A stretch of 10,915 nt of DNA from Candidatus Elarobacter sp. (GCA_030150085.1 JASLGJ010000102.1:1-10915); one strand, 5' to 3'; counted from the stretch's first letter, positions 1-7,062 are shown. A program made the numbers and translations. Notes: generated from the sequence alone by a model not told the origin.

Positions 1-129
1 CGGGACACGCTGCCCGCGCTGGACGTGCTGCGCGCGGACGGGTCGCTCGGCTTCTCGCAAAAGCACGGCGAGGCGTGGTCGCCCGCGAGCTCGCGCGCCG
101 ACGCGCTGGCGCGCGGGCAGCGTGTCCCG
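1..129. repeat. 19-bp perfect inverted repeat flanking an inverted segment
   Basis: Bases 1-19 (CGGGACACGCTGCCCGCGC) are the exact reverse complement of bases 111-129. The match stops at 20/110, and on the outside it is cut by the window edge, so it may extend further left. The repeat lies inside the coding frame of the SGNH-like gene, where it encodes RDTLPA in the minus-strand frame. The same six residues are encoded in plus-strand frame 1. Confidence 0.85.
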
Positions 130-795
130 GTCGGTCGGGCCGGGTCCGAGCGGGCGCGGGGCGAACGCGCGCTGCGCGTTGCGGGCCAGGAGCTGCAGCG
201 AGAACACGTTGGACCAGAAGCGCAGCGGGAGCCGCTCCCGCGGGGCCAGCGCCGGCGCGCCAATCCGCGGCGCGAGCGCGGCGTACTCGCGGGCGAAGTT
301 CTTGTACTCCTCGGTCTCGCGCGTGCCGGGCGTGTTGAAGCTGTTGAAGCGCACGCTCAGGACCAGCGTCTTGGGCAGGCGGCCGTGCGCGTCGAGCAGT
401 TGGGTGACCGCGACGAGGTCCTCGAAGTAGTCGTTGTGCACGAACGCGTTGTAGAACGTGTAGCCCGTGCCCTGGAAATAGCTCGGGCGCGCTTCCTGGA
501 AGCGGCTGCCGGCGAAGATCACCACGTCGGGCGTGCGCGCCAGGCGCGCGACCGTCTCCCGCCGCAGGGCGCGGAAATCGAGGTTCGGGTCGTAGACCGC
601 GTAATTGCGCCCCGCCGCCAGTTCCTGCGCGACGCGGCCCTGCGCGGCCGGGTTGAAGTTCAGCGGGTCGAAGTAGACGTTGAGCGCCGCGACCAGCAGC
701 AAGAACAGCGCGACGATCGCCGCGAACACGGCGGCGATCCTCCCCAGGCGCGGGGCCTCCAGCGGGGCCGAAGCGCGGACGACCGTACCCTGCAT
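1..795 (-). CDS. Membrane-anchored SGNH/GDSL-hydrolase-like protein, 3' end missing and scrambled
   Basis: The ATG at 795 is preceded by a GGGAG ribosome binding site (TAGGGAGAACGAGCG-ATG). The reliable reading covers residues 1-228 (795 down to 112). Residues about 19-40 form one strongly hydrophobic segment ending in YFDPLNF, which looks like an N-terminal signal anchor with the bulk of the protein outside the membrane. Residues 91-100 (VVIFAGSRFQ) resemble block I of SGNH hydrolases, and residues 115-135 and 143-153 (TLVLSVRFNSF) continue the alternating strand/helix pattern of that fold. Such proteins often act in polysaccharide O-acetylation or acyl removal, but no substrate can be assigned here. 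From residue 229 on, the minus-strand reading turns into arginine-rich noise because bases 20-110 are inverted. It is open to base 1, but only the part above 111 should be trusted. It follows the DUF6817 gene after 111 bp, so cotranscription is uncertain. Confidence 0.7.
   Translation of the reverse strand, partial: MQGTVVRASAPLEAPRLGRIAAVFAAIVALFLLLVAALNVYFDPLNFNPAAQGRVAQELAAGRNYAVYDPNLDFRALRRETVARLARTPDVVIFAGSRFQEARPSYFQGTGYTFYNAFVHNDYFEDLVAVTQLLDAHGRLPKTLVLSVRFNSFNTPGTRETEEYKNFAREYAALAPRIGAPALAPRERLPLRFWSNVFSLQLLARNAQRAFAPRPLGPGPTDRDTLPARQRVGARARGRPRLAVLLREAERPVRAQHVQRGQRVP
20..110 (+). other. Inverted piece of the SGNH-like gene (probable assembly foldback)
   Basis: Read on the plus strand from base 1, this stretch gives a well-balanced protein sequence (RDTLPALDVLRADG, then GFSQKHGEAW and SPASSRADALA). 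Read on the minus strand, it gives arginine-rich shadow sequence. The codon frame of the minus-strand gene joins it exactly at the repeat: after TDRDTLPA the next codon becomes CTG (Leu). The natural gene therefore probably continues from residue 228 into this stretch in the opposite orientation to that shown. Position at the very edge of the window points to a chimeric contig end. A true small inversion is possible but less likely. Confidence 0.7.
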
Positions 796-906
796 CGCTC
801 GTTCTCCCTACACTGAGAAACCGGACGCTCGGCCCGGGCGCGTAAGGTCAGTCCGCGGCTCGTGAAAATCCTCCGCGACGGTTTGCCGCGCGGCGTGTCA
901 CGACGG
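796..906. other. 111-bp gap between DUF6817 gene and SGNH-like gene
   Basis: No coding potential, convincing terminator stem or good promoter is visible. The only recognised element is the GGGAG ribosome binding site of the downstream minus-strand gene. A GGAGGA also occurs near 869-874 on the minus strand, without a plausible start codon behind it. Confidence 0.4.
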
Positions 907-1974
907 TCAAACGGGCGCCGGCTCGGGCGGCACCAGGCCCAGGTTGTTGTGCGTGCTCAGGGTCCGCGGCCACACCCGCTGGCGGGCGCGCGAGACCAGC
1001 AAGCGCGCCCACACCGTCCAGCCCTCCCACGGAATGCGCTTGTCCCACTGGATGCCCCAGCCGGCGATCAGCTCCGCGCCCACCGCGGCGTGCCGCTCGG
1101 CCGCCTCGAAATCGTCCTGCAGCAGCGCGATCTGGGCCAGCAGCAGGCGCGGCTCGGCCACGTACGGGTTGAGCGCGACCGCGCGCTCGAGGATGCGCCG
1201 GGCGTGGACCGGCGAGACCAGCGGGATGCTCTGCGTCGCGACCTGCCAGTACAGCGCGCCCGCCACGGCCTCGTCCTCCTGCGAGAGCAGGCCGGTGCAG
1301 CCGGCGAACACCGGCGGCGTCGGCAGGTCGAGGTCGGGCAGGTGCCGGGCCAGGCGCGAGACCAGGCTCAGCGCGCTCGAGCCGGGCCGGAACTGGCCCG
1401 GCCACAGCGTCGCGCTCCACATGGCCTTGGCGTCGACCGAGCCGAACTCGGGATAGCCCGACATCGTGTCCTCTTGCCAGGAGTACCACTGCTCGAGCAG
1501 GTCGGCCATCGTCACGACCAGGTAGACGGCGGTCTCCCGCTGGTCGAGCGCGTGCACGTTCCCGGCCGGGTCGGTCAGGCGCAAGCCCTCGGCCGGGATG
1601 CGCTCGCGCGCCAGCACGTCGTGCATGAACGCGGTGCGCGGGATCGTGCAGAAACGGTAGATCAGCTCCTCGGTCCGCGCGCCCAGCAGGTCGCGCAGCA
1701 CGTAGCGCTCGTGGGCGGGATCGAACAGCGCCAGGTCGACGTACTCGTTGGAGTACACGCTGTGGAACAGGCCGCAGTACGCCGTCTCGCTGGACTGGCC
1801 CCAGAGCTTGAGCATGCGGAACGTGCCGACCAGGTGGTCCTTGAACGTGCCGTGCTTGTGCCAGCTCTGGCCCGCCCGGCGCTCGTTCAGCAACCGCATC
1901 ACCTCGGGCAGGTGCGGGTCGATCGCGGGGTAGTCGTCGGCCAGAAAGGCGTCTACGAGCCGCTGGTCGGCCAT
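907..1974 (-). CDS. DUF6817-like protein with C-terminal helical (TPR-like) repeat
   Basis: A 355-residue protein. The start is ATG at 1974, with GGAGGA at 1981-1986 six bases upstream. Residues about 25-130 match the pattern I know from DUF6817: a His-rich stretch HGTFKDHLVGTF (41-52), then KLWG (56-59), then CGLFHSVYSNEY (67-78). This resembles a degenerate HD-type metal site, with H41, H47 and H71 and a later acidic residue, D158 in TMADLLEQW, as candidate ligands. Residues about 255-305 look like a tetratricopeptide-type helical pair (LERAVALNPYVAEPRLLLAQIALLQ region, then DDFEAAERHA). No signal peptide or membrane segment is visible, so it is probably cytoplasmic. It lies 44 bp downstream of the oxygenase gene and is almost certainly cotranscribed with it. 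Enzymatic function is unknown; the family name is from memory of the motif, not a search. Confidence 0.75.
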   Translation of the reverse strand: MADQRLVDAFLADDYPAIDPHLPEVMRLLNERRAGQSWHKHGTFKDHLVGTFRMLKLWGQSSETAYCGLFHSVYSNEYVDLALFDPAHERYVLRDLLGARTEELIYRFCTIPRTAFMHDVLARERIPAEGLRLTDPAGNVHALDQRETAVYLVVTMADLLEQWYSWQEDTMSGYPEFGSVDAKAMWSATLWPGQFRPGSSALSLVSRLARHLPDLDLPTPPVFAGCTGLLSQEDEAVAGALYWQVATQSIPLVSPVHARRILERAVALNPYVAEPRLLLAQIALLQDDFEAAERHAAVGAELIAGWGIQWDKRIPWEGWTVWARLLVSRARQRVWPRTLSTHNNLGLVPPEPAPV

Positions 1975-1980
1975 CGGGAA

Positions 1981-1986
1981 TCCTCC
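1981..1986 (-). promoter_or_regulatory. Ribosome binding site of DUF6817 gene
   Basis: GGAGGA on the minus strand, 6 nt before the ATG at 1974. It supports this start over an upstream in-frame extension to 2005. Confidence 0.7.
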
Positions 1987-2018
1987 AGTCGTGCGCCGAG
2001 CCCACCCCGTTCGCTCAG

Positions 2019-3056
2019 TCAGTCACGGATCAATGCGGTCAGCACCTTTCGCTCTCCGCTGAACGACGTCCGGCCGTGTCCCGCCAACGTGTTGTCAAGA
2101 AACAGCAGGTCGCCGCGCTCCCAGCGCAGCGGGATCTCCGAGCGCTTGAGGACGTCGTAGACGTGCATCACGTCGTCGGCGTCGATCTCGCGCTCGCCGC
2201 GGTGGAACACGCGGTCGATCATTTCCGGGTGCTCGTCCAGAGCGGCCTTGAGGCGCTGGTACTGTTCTTCGCGGCCGTCCTCGCGAGTCCAGCGCAAGGT
2301 CGTCGCCGGGGCGAAGATGTGAGCCTGGTTGAACCACACCTCGTCGCCGGTCTTCTCGTACGTGCGCAGGGCCGGGCGCAGCTCTTGCCAGAGCTGCACC
2401 GACCCGTCGGGCAGCCAGTCCGCGCGCCAGCCCCGCCCGCTCGCGATGCGCTCCACCTCGGCCCGGTCGGCGGTGCCGAACACTTCGGACCAGGGCTTGG
2501 AGACGCCCGGCTTCCTGGCGGCCTTCTCGTCGCTGGGCAGGGTGCGGCGCAGCTGCACGCCGCCCGCCCGCCAGCGCTCGCGCACCGCGGGGTCGATCCG
2601 GGCCGTGATCGCGCGCATGTCGCCCAGCGTCGTCGCGCCGCCGCCGCCGGGCGGCAGCTCGCAGAAGAACGCGATCCGGTCCGGGTAGGTGTCGGTGTAG
2701 GACATCTCCTGGTGGAGCGGGATCGAGTAGGTCGGCGGCACCTCGGTCGCGGTCATGATGTTGCCGCGCACCTGGCGGCGCGGCGAGGTCCCGCCCACGT
2801 AGTCCATCAGGTGCGGGAAGAGCGCGCTCAGCGCGCGCTCGAACGCGGCCGCCGAGTCCAGCGCGGCGAAGCCGCGCAGCAGCAGCGCCCCGCTGCTCGC
2901 CAGCACCCGCTCGATCTCGGGCTTGCGCTCCGCGAGCCAGGCGCACAGGTCGTCCAGCGGCGCGTCCGCCCCCGCGACCGCTTGCCAGGCGATGGGCAGC
3001 GTGTCGCCCGTCACGTCGATCCGCTCGACCCGGATCGCAACCTGTCTTTCGATCAT
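2019..3056 (-). CDS. TauD/TfdA-family Fe(II)/2-oxoglutarate-dependent oxygenase
   Basis: A 345-residue protein. The start is ATG at 3056, with a very strong GGAGGAGG 7 nt upstream; the open frame extends to 3476 but that part is antisense to the permease gene. The iron-binding facial triad is visible as H115-x-E117 (PLHQEMSY) and distal H327 (DNTLAGHGR, 321-329). R336 in the SFSGERKVLTALI segment is the likely 2-oxoglutarate carboxylate ligand. WFNQAH (241-246) and the glycine-rich PGGGGATTLGD (136-146) are also typical. The H-x-E variant with the AGHGR...F.G.RKVL ending is the style of SyrP-like oxygenases of nonribosomal peptide pathways, which hydroxylate carrier-bound amino acids. The substrate here is unknown. 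It heads its own unit with the DUF6817 gene, directly downstream of the acyl-tailoring operon. Related decarboxylating members make isonitriles (see findings), so hydroxylation should not be assumed. Confidence 0.9.
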   Translation of the reverse strand: MIERQVAIRVERIDVTGDTLPIAWQAVAGADAPLDDLCAWLAERKPEIERVLASSGALLLRGFAALDSAAAFERALSALFPHLMDYVGGTSPRRQVRGNIMTATEVPPTYSIPLHQEMSYTDTYPDRIAFFCELPPGGGGATTLGDMRAITARIDPAVRERWRAGGVQLRRTLPSDEKAARKPGVSKPWSEVFGTADRAEVERIASGRGWRADWLPDGSVQLWQELRPALRTYEKTGDEVWFNQAHIFAPATTLRWTREDGREEQYQRLKAALDEHPEMIDRVFHRGEREIDADDVMHVYDVLKRSEIPLRWERGDLLFLDNTLAGHGRTSFSGERKVLTALIRD

Positions 3057-3063
3057 CGCCGAT

Positions 3064-3071
3064 CCTCCTCC
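3064..3071 (-). promoter_or_regulatory. Strong ribosome binding site of the oxygenase gene
   Basis: GGAGGAGG on the minus strand, 7 nt before ATG 3056. It decides the start of the oxygenase. Confidence 0.8.
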
Positions 3072-3094
3072 GACTCGCCGAACCGCGTTCGACG

Positions 3095-3100
3095 ATTGTA
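3095..3100 (-). promoter_or_regulatory. Candidate -10 box (TACAAT) for the oxygenase unit
   Basis: TACAAT on the minus strand, within the only non-coding gap between the permease and oxygenase genes. It is a good -10 match, but I see no convincing -35 hexamer 16-18 bp upstream, so an activator or alternative sigma factor would be needed. A 13-bp dyad CGAACCGCGTTCG (3079-3091) follows immediately and would overlap the predicted transcription start. Confidence 0.35.
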
Positions 3101-3126
3101 CCCGATCAGATGCTATCGCGCCGACA

Positions 3127-3143
3127 CTTAATGCCCGATTAAG
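3127..3143. promoter_or_regulatory. Perfect AT-rich palindrome CTTAAT-N5-ATTAAG, possible operator
   Basis: The sequence CTTAATGCCCGATTAAG has two perfect 6-bp arms around GCCCG. It overlaps the last codons and stop of the permease gene and lies about 30-45 bp upstream of the TACAAT box. The dyad contains a T-N11-A arrangement, as in LysR-type regulator sites. It could equally be chance or a very weak terminator; no T-run follows. Confidence 0.3.
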
Positions 3144-4063
3144 AGAAGCAAGACCGAGATGGTGAACACCGACACCACCGTGGTCAGGACCGCCATCGCC
3201 GACGTCTGCGCGACGTAGGCGTCGTAGCGCTTGGCGATCACGAAGCAGGTCGAGGCCGGCGGGAGCGCGGCCATCAGGATCGTGGCCCGGCCCCAGACCG
3301 GGTCGAGCGGGAAGAACTTCGCGATCAAGAGCCAGGTGACCAGCGGGTGGACCACCAGCTTGAGCACGCTCAAGACCCCGATCTCGCCCAGGTTCGCGTT
3401 GAGCTTCTGGCCGTAGATGAACAGCCCGATCGAGACCAGCGAGCAGGGGATCGCGGCCCCGCCGGCCAGGTCGCACAGGCGCTGCAGCGGCGAGGGCAGG
3501 CCGTGCAGGGTGAAGGCGACGAGCGCGCCCGCGACGACCGCCAGCATCAGCGGGTTCTTGGCCAGCGAGAGCGCGATGTCGCGCACGACGTGGGTGCTGC
3601 CGGACTTCGCGCTGCGCCCGATCTCGATCAGCAGCACGGTCAGGCTCACGATCACGATCGCCAGGATGGTGGTCGAGAGGATCGCCGGCAGCGCCGCCTC
3701 CTTGCCGAACGCCGCCGCGGCGAGCGGAATCCCCATGAACGCGGTGCTGGCGCAGGTGGTGTTCATGCAGCGCATCGCCAGGTCGGCCAGCTGGTCGCGG
3801 TAGAGCAGCATGCTGACCAGCGCGGTCAGCGCGAAAGCGACCAACAGGCCGCCGGTCCAGGCGAACACGAAGGGCCAGTAGAGGATCTTCTCGGGCGGCG
3901 TCTTGGAGACGAAGCCCAGCAGCAGGGCCGGGAACGAGAAGAAATAGACGAAGCGGTTGAAGTAGTCGGCGCTCTCGCGCGGCAGGATCTTGAGCCGGGC
4001 CAGCAGATAGCCGGCCAGGATCGTGCCGAACACCGGCAGGGTGGTGTCGAGCAGAACGTTCAT
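3128..4063 (-). CDS. AEC (auxin efflux carrier) family permease
   Basis: A 311-residue, very hydrophobic protein, the usual length for bacterial AEC transporters, with about ten membrane segments arranged as two halves separated by a short polar loop near residues 150-165 (GRSAKSGSTH). Family-like features are the N-terminal PVFGTILAGYLLARLKILP, the first-half segment around NTTCASTAFMGIPL, and the C-terminal ALPPASTCFVIAKRYDAY followed by a final membrane helix. The ATG at 4063 overlaps the stop of the hotdog thioesterase gene by 4 nt (ATGA), indicating translational coupling. It is the last gene of the long operon. AEC members export or exchange organic acids, so a role in moving an acidic pathway product or precursor is plausible but inferred from position alone. 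The longer open frame to 4291 is antisense-like sequence over the thioesterase gene. Confidence 0.85.
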   Translation of the reverse strand: MNVLLDTTLPVFGTILAGYLLARLKILPRESADYFNRFVYFFSFPALLLGFVSKTPPEKILYWPFVFAWTGGLLVAFALTALVSMLLYRDQLADLAMRCMNTTCASTAFMGIPLAAAAFGKEAALPAILSTTILAIVIVSLTVLLIEIGRSAKSGSTHVVRDIALSLAKNPLMLAVVAGALVAFTLHGLPSPLQRLCDLAGGAAIPCSLVSIGLFIYGQKLNANLGEIGVLSVLKLVVHPLVTWLLIAKFFPLDPVWGRATILMAALPPASTCFVIAKRYDAYVAQTSAMAVLTTVVSVFTISVLLLLIGH

Positions 4064-4497
4064 CGCTCGGCTTTGAACTTCATGATCGTCGCCAGCGCCG
4101 TGGCCACCATCCGCTCCGACCCGCTCGCGCCGACGGAGAACACGTCGGCCCGGCAGATCACCTGGCGGCCCGAGGCCTTGATGACCGAGCCGCGCCCGAC
4201 CAGGCCGCTTCCGGTCGCGGGCGCGATCAGGTTGAGTTTGTACTCGGCGGTCACGACGTCGCCCGCCACCGAGGCCGCCGCCCACGCGCACGCACTGTCG
4301 GCCATGAAGCCGATCACCGCGCCGTGGGCGAAGCCGTGGTGCTGCGTGATCTCGGGGCGCAGCGGGACGGTCAGCTCCACCTCGCCCCCGCCGTAGCGCG
4401 TCAGCACCGCGCCGACCAGCTGCGCGAACGGCGTCTTCGCGATCACCGCCTCGAGCACGTCGCGCGGCAGGCCCTCGACCACCTCATTCGTTGCCAT
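4060..4497 (-). CDS. PaaI-type hotdog-fold acyl thioesterase
   Basis: A 145-residue single hotdog domain. The start is ATG at 4497 with GGGAG 9 bases upstream. The PaaI-like signature is clear: HHGFAHGAVIGFMAD (residues 53-67), where the HG after the turn and D67 on the central helix are the expected active-site elements, followed by the EYKLNLIAP strand (85-93) and the GSVIKASGRQVICRADVF pair (103-120). Members hydrolyse acyl-CoA or acyl-ACP thioesters as tetramers in the cytoplasm. It follows the acyl-AMP ligase gene after 29 bp and overlaps the permease start. The likely role is releasing or clearing acyl chains loaded by the ligase, but the substrate (CoA or ACP) cannot be read from sequence. 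It is shorter than FcoT-type thioesterases of mycobacterial isonitrile clusters. Confidence 0.88.
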   Translation of the reverse strand: MATNEVVEGLPRDVLEAVIAKTPFAQLVGAVLTRYGGGEVELTVPLRPEITQHHGFAHGAVIGFMADSACAWAAASVAGDVVTAEYKLNLIAPATGSGLVGRGSVIKASGRQVICRADVFSVGASGSERMVATALATIMKFKAER

Positions 4498-4526
4498 GCG
4501 GGGCTCCCTTTCGGCGCGGCGGCCGG

Positions 4527-6332
4527 TCAGTCATCGGCCCCCGCCGCGGCCAGCGCGGCGGGCGACGCGAGGGTCGCGAGCTCGCCGGCCAGGAAGCGCC
4601 GGCGCGTCTCGGCGCGCCGGATCTTGCCGCTCGAGGTCTTGGGAATCGTCGCCGGCAGCACCAGCACGATCTCGTTCACGGTCAGCTCGAACTCGGCGAA
4701 CACCGCGCGCCGGATCGCCGCCGCGGCCTCGGCCTGGTCGAGGTCGCGGCGGGCGGTCCGCTCGACCTCCTGCACCAGCACCAGCTCCTCGCCGCGCGCG
4801 CCCGCGAGCGTGAAGGCCGCCGCCGAGCCGCGCCGCAGGCCCGGGTAGGCCCCTTCGGCGACCAGCTCGATGTCCTGCGGGTAGTGGTTGTGGCCGCGGA
4901 TGACGATCAGGTCCTTGTGCCGGCCCGTGATGTAGAGCTGGCCCGCGTCCATGAACCCGAGGTCGCCGGTGCGCAGGTAGCGCCGCCCCGGCTGCGCGGC
5001 GAGCGCGGCGTGGAAGGTCGCCTGCGAGGCGGCCGGGTTGTCCCAGTAGCCGCCCGCGACGTTGGGCCCGCTCAGCCAGATCTCGCCCACCCGGCCCGGC
5101 GCGCACTCGCTCAGCGTCGCGGGGTCGACGATGCGCAGGTCTTCCCATTCCAGCGCGGCGCCGCAGGCGACCGCCTCGAAGGCGTCGCGCGGGTCGGCCG
5201 GCGGCTCGATCCGGTCGTGCGAGAGCGCGCCCTTGCCGATCGGCTTGACCGTCGGCGGGGTGAGCAGCGGGCCGCCCGAGATCAGCAGCGTCGCGTCGGC
5301 CATGCCGTAGCACGGGAAGAGCGCCTCGCGCCGGAAGCCGACCGGGGCGAACGCGCGCGCGAACGCGTCGAGCGTGCCGGCCCGCACGGGCTCCGCGCTG
5401 TTGAAGGCGAGCTCCCAGCACGACAGGTCGAGCGGCGCCTCGCGCAGCACGCGCGCCGCGCGGTCCGCGCACAGGTCGTAGGCGAAGTTCGGCCCGCCGC
5501 TGACCCGCGCGCGGTAGCGCGAGATCGCCTGCAGCCACAGCCAGGGCCGCTGGGCGAACGCGGCCGGGCCCATCAGCACGCACAGGGCGCCGGCGTAGAA
5601 CGGCTCGAGCAGGTTGGCGATCAGCCCCATGTCGTGGAACAGCGGGGCCCAGCCGACGTACGTCGAGGCGGCGTCGTTGCGGAACGCGATCCGCATCATC
5701 TCCAGGTTCGCCGCGATGTTGGCGTGGCTGACGATCACGCCCTTGGGCAGCGAGGTCGAGCCCGAGGTGTACTGCAGGAACGCGGTTTGGTCCGGCGCCG
5801 GCTCGGTCGGCACGAAGGCGCTGTCGGCGCGGCGGCCGTCGCGATCGTCGTCGCTGGTTCCGGCGGCATCGTACCCGAGCTCGTCGACGGCGATCACGTC
5901 CAGCCCGCGCGCGCCGCCGTCCAGCGGTTCGGCGAACTGGGCCCGGGTGAAGTCGGCGTAGCCGCCGATCGTCAGCGCCAGGCGCGGCCGGCAGTCGCGC
6001 GCGATCGAGAGCACCGAGTCGCGCAGGCGCTTGACGCGCGGCGGCACGGCCGGGACCGCGATCACGCCCGCGTAGAGACAGGCGAAGAACGCCGTCACGA
6101 ACGACAGGCAGTTGGGAAAGATCAGCAGCGCGCGGTCGCCCGGCTCGCACGTCTGGAGCAGCCGCGCGGCGAGCAGGCGCGCGCGCCGGTCGAGCTCGCC
6201 GTAGGTGAGGACCTCGCGCTCCTCGTTCTCCTCGCCCAGGCCGATGAAGGCGCGCTCGTCCGCGCGCTCGCGCGCGTAGCCGCGCAGGAGCGCGACCAGC
6301 GACGGCAGGGCGGCGAGCTCGCGCGGCGTCAT
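4527..6332 (-). CDS. Fatty acyl-AMP ligase (FAAL)
   Basis: A 601-residue ANL-superfamily enzyme, full length for a FAAL. Motifs in order: YTSGSTSLPKG phosphate-binding loop (188-198), GWAPLFHDMGLIANLLEP (227-244), SGGPNFAYDLC (278-288), CYGMADATLL (341-350), YLRTGDLGF (452-460), GRHKDLIVIRGHNHYPQDIE hinge region (470-489), and PKTSSGK (564-570) with K570 as the adenylation lysine. The HDMGL, GGPNFAYDLC and HNHYPQDIE stretches are the style of FAALs, which make acyl-adenylates for transfer to an ACP rather than to CoA, instead of acyl-CoA synthetases. There is no fused carrier or reductase domain. It starts at ATG 6332, 4 nt after the TAG stop of the type II thioesterase. The probable partner is the free ACP at 9240-9491 of the same operon. 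Confidence 0.93.
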   Translation of the reverse strand: MTPRELAALPSLVALLRGYARERADERAFIGLGEENEEREVLTYGELDRRARLLAARLLQTCEPGDRALLIFPNCLSFVTAFFACLYAGVIAVPAVPPRVKRLRDSVLSIARDCRPRLALTIGGYADFTRAQFAEPLDGGARGLDVIAVDELGYDAAGTSDDDRDGRRADSAFVPTEPAPDQTAFLQYTSGSTSLPKGVIVSHANIAANLEMMRIAFRNDAASTYVGWAPLFHDMGLIANLLEPFYAGALCVLMGPAAFAQRPWLWLQAISRYRARVSGGPNFAYDLCADRAARVLREAPLDLSCWELAFNSAEPVRAGTLDAFARAFAPVGFRREALFPCYGMADATLLISGGPLLTPPTVKPIGKGALSHDRIEPPADPRDAFEAVACGAALEWEDLRIVDPATLSECAPGRVGEIWLSGPNVAGGYWDNPAASQATFHAALAAQPGRRYLRTGDLGFMDAGQLYITGRHKDLIVIRGHNHYPQDIELVAEGAYPGLRRGSAAAFTLAGARGEELVLVQEVERTARRDLDQAEAAAAIRRAVFAEFELTVNEIVLVLPATIPKTSSGKIRRAETRRRFLAGELATLASPAALAAAGADD

Positions 6333-6336
6333 CGCG

Positions 6337-7062
6337 CTACGCGGGGACCGCCCGCGGCACCAGCTCGCTCAAGCGCGCGACGATCGCTTCCTGCAGGCGC
6401 GCGATCGCCTCGGGCGGGAGGAAGTGCCGGCCCGGCAGCACGGTGGCCTCGAACGCGCCGCCGGCCTGCGCGGCCCAGCCGTCGAAGTCGGACTGCGAGA
6501 CGATCGGGTCGTCGGCGCCCTTGAAGGCATACAGCGGGCACTCCAGCGGCGCGCCCGGCGGGTAGTCGTAGTGATCGGAGACCGCGAGGTCGGCGCGCAT
6601 CACCGGGATGAAGTAGCGCATCCACTCCGGCTTGCGGATCAGCTCGGGCGACATCCCGCCCAGCTCGATCAGGCGCGGGATCAGCTCGTCCTCGGGCAGG
6701 TCGCACAGGGCCGGCATCGAGAGCGGCACCTGCGGCGCGCGCCGGCCCGAGACGAACAGCGCCAGCGGCGCCGGCCCGCCCGCGGCGCGCAGCGCGCGCG
6801 CCAGCTCGAACGCGACCAGCGCGCCCAGGCTGTGCCCGTAGAGCGCGAACGGCCCCGCGAACACCGGCCCGAGCGTCTCCAGCAGCCCGGGCACCAGCGC
6901 CGCGACCCGGGTGTGCGCGCGCTCCGGGCCGGCCGGGTCGCGCCCCGGCAGCTGCACCTTGTGGACCTCGATCCACGCCGGCAGCGTGCGGCTCCAGCTG
7001 TTGAAGCTGGCCGCGCTGCCGCCGGCGTGGTGGAAGCACGCCAGCCGGACCGTGGGCGGCAT
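6337..7062 (-). CDS. Type II thioesterase (alpha/beta hydrolase, GrsT/RifR class)
   Basis: A 241-residue protein, the usual size for free-standing editing thioesterases of NRPS and PKS systems. It opens with LACFHHAGGSAASFNSW (7-23), the typical oxyanion-side start. The nucleophile elbow is GHSLG (76-80, S78); D184 or D185 in KGADDPIV is the candidate acid and H213 in PGRHFLP is the base. These enzymes remove stalled or mis-primed acyl groups from carrier-protein phosphopantetheine arms. The ATG at 7062 shares its A with the P450 stop (TGATG), so translation is coupled; the long upstream open frame to 7839 is shadow over the P450. The stop is TAG (6337-6339), which shows that amber is used as a normal stop here. 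Its presence suggests that the operon feeds a carrier-protein-based assembly line. Confidence 0.92.
   Translation of the reverse strand: MPPTVRLACFHHAGGSAASFNSWSRTLPAWIEVHKVQLPGRDPAGPERAHTRVAALVPGLLETLGPVFAGPFALYGHSLGALVAFELARALRAAGGPAPLALFVSGRRAPQVPLSMPALCDLPEDELIPRLIELGGMSPELIRKPEWMRYFIPVMRADLAVSDHYDYPPGAPLECPLYAFKGADDPIVSQSDFDGWAAQAGGAFEATVLPGRHFLPPEAIARLQEAIVARLSELVPRAVPA

Noticed and set aside
1..129. Phase-variable invertible DNA element
   Set aside because: The 91-bp inverted segment sits at the extreme window edge with only 19-bp arms and no recombinase gene nearby. An assembly foldback explains it better, although reads are needed to decide.
25..816. 263-codon plus-strand open frame at the left end
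   Set aside because: Beyond base ~110 it is arginine/glutamine-rich antisense shadow of the SGNH-like gene. Only its first ~35 codons look like real protein, and these are the inverted segment of the same gene.
4491..6524. 677-codon plus-strand open frame opposite the FAAL gene
   Set aside because: The composition is arginine-rich without recognisable motifs, whereas the minus strand carries every FAAL motif. It is a GC-rich antisense shadow.
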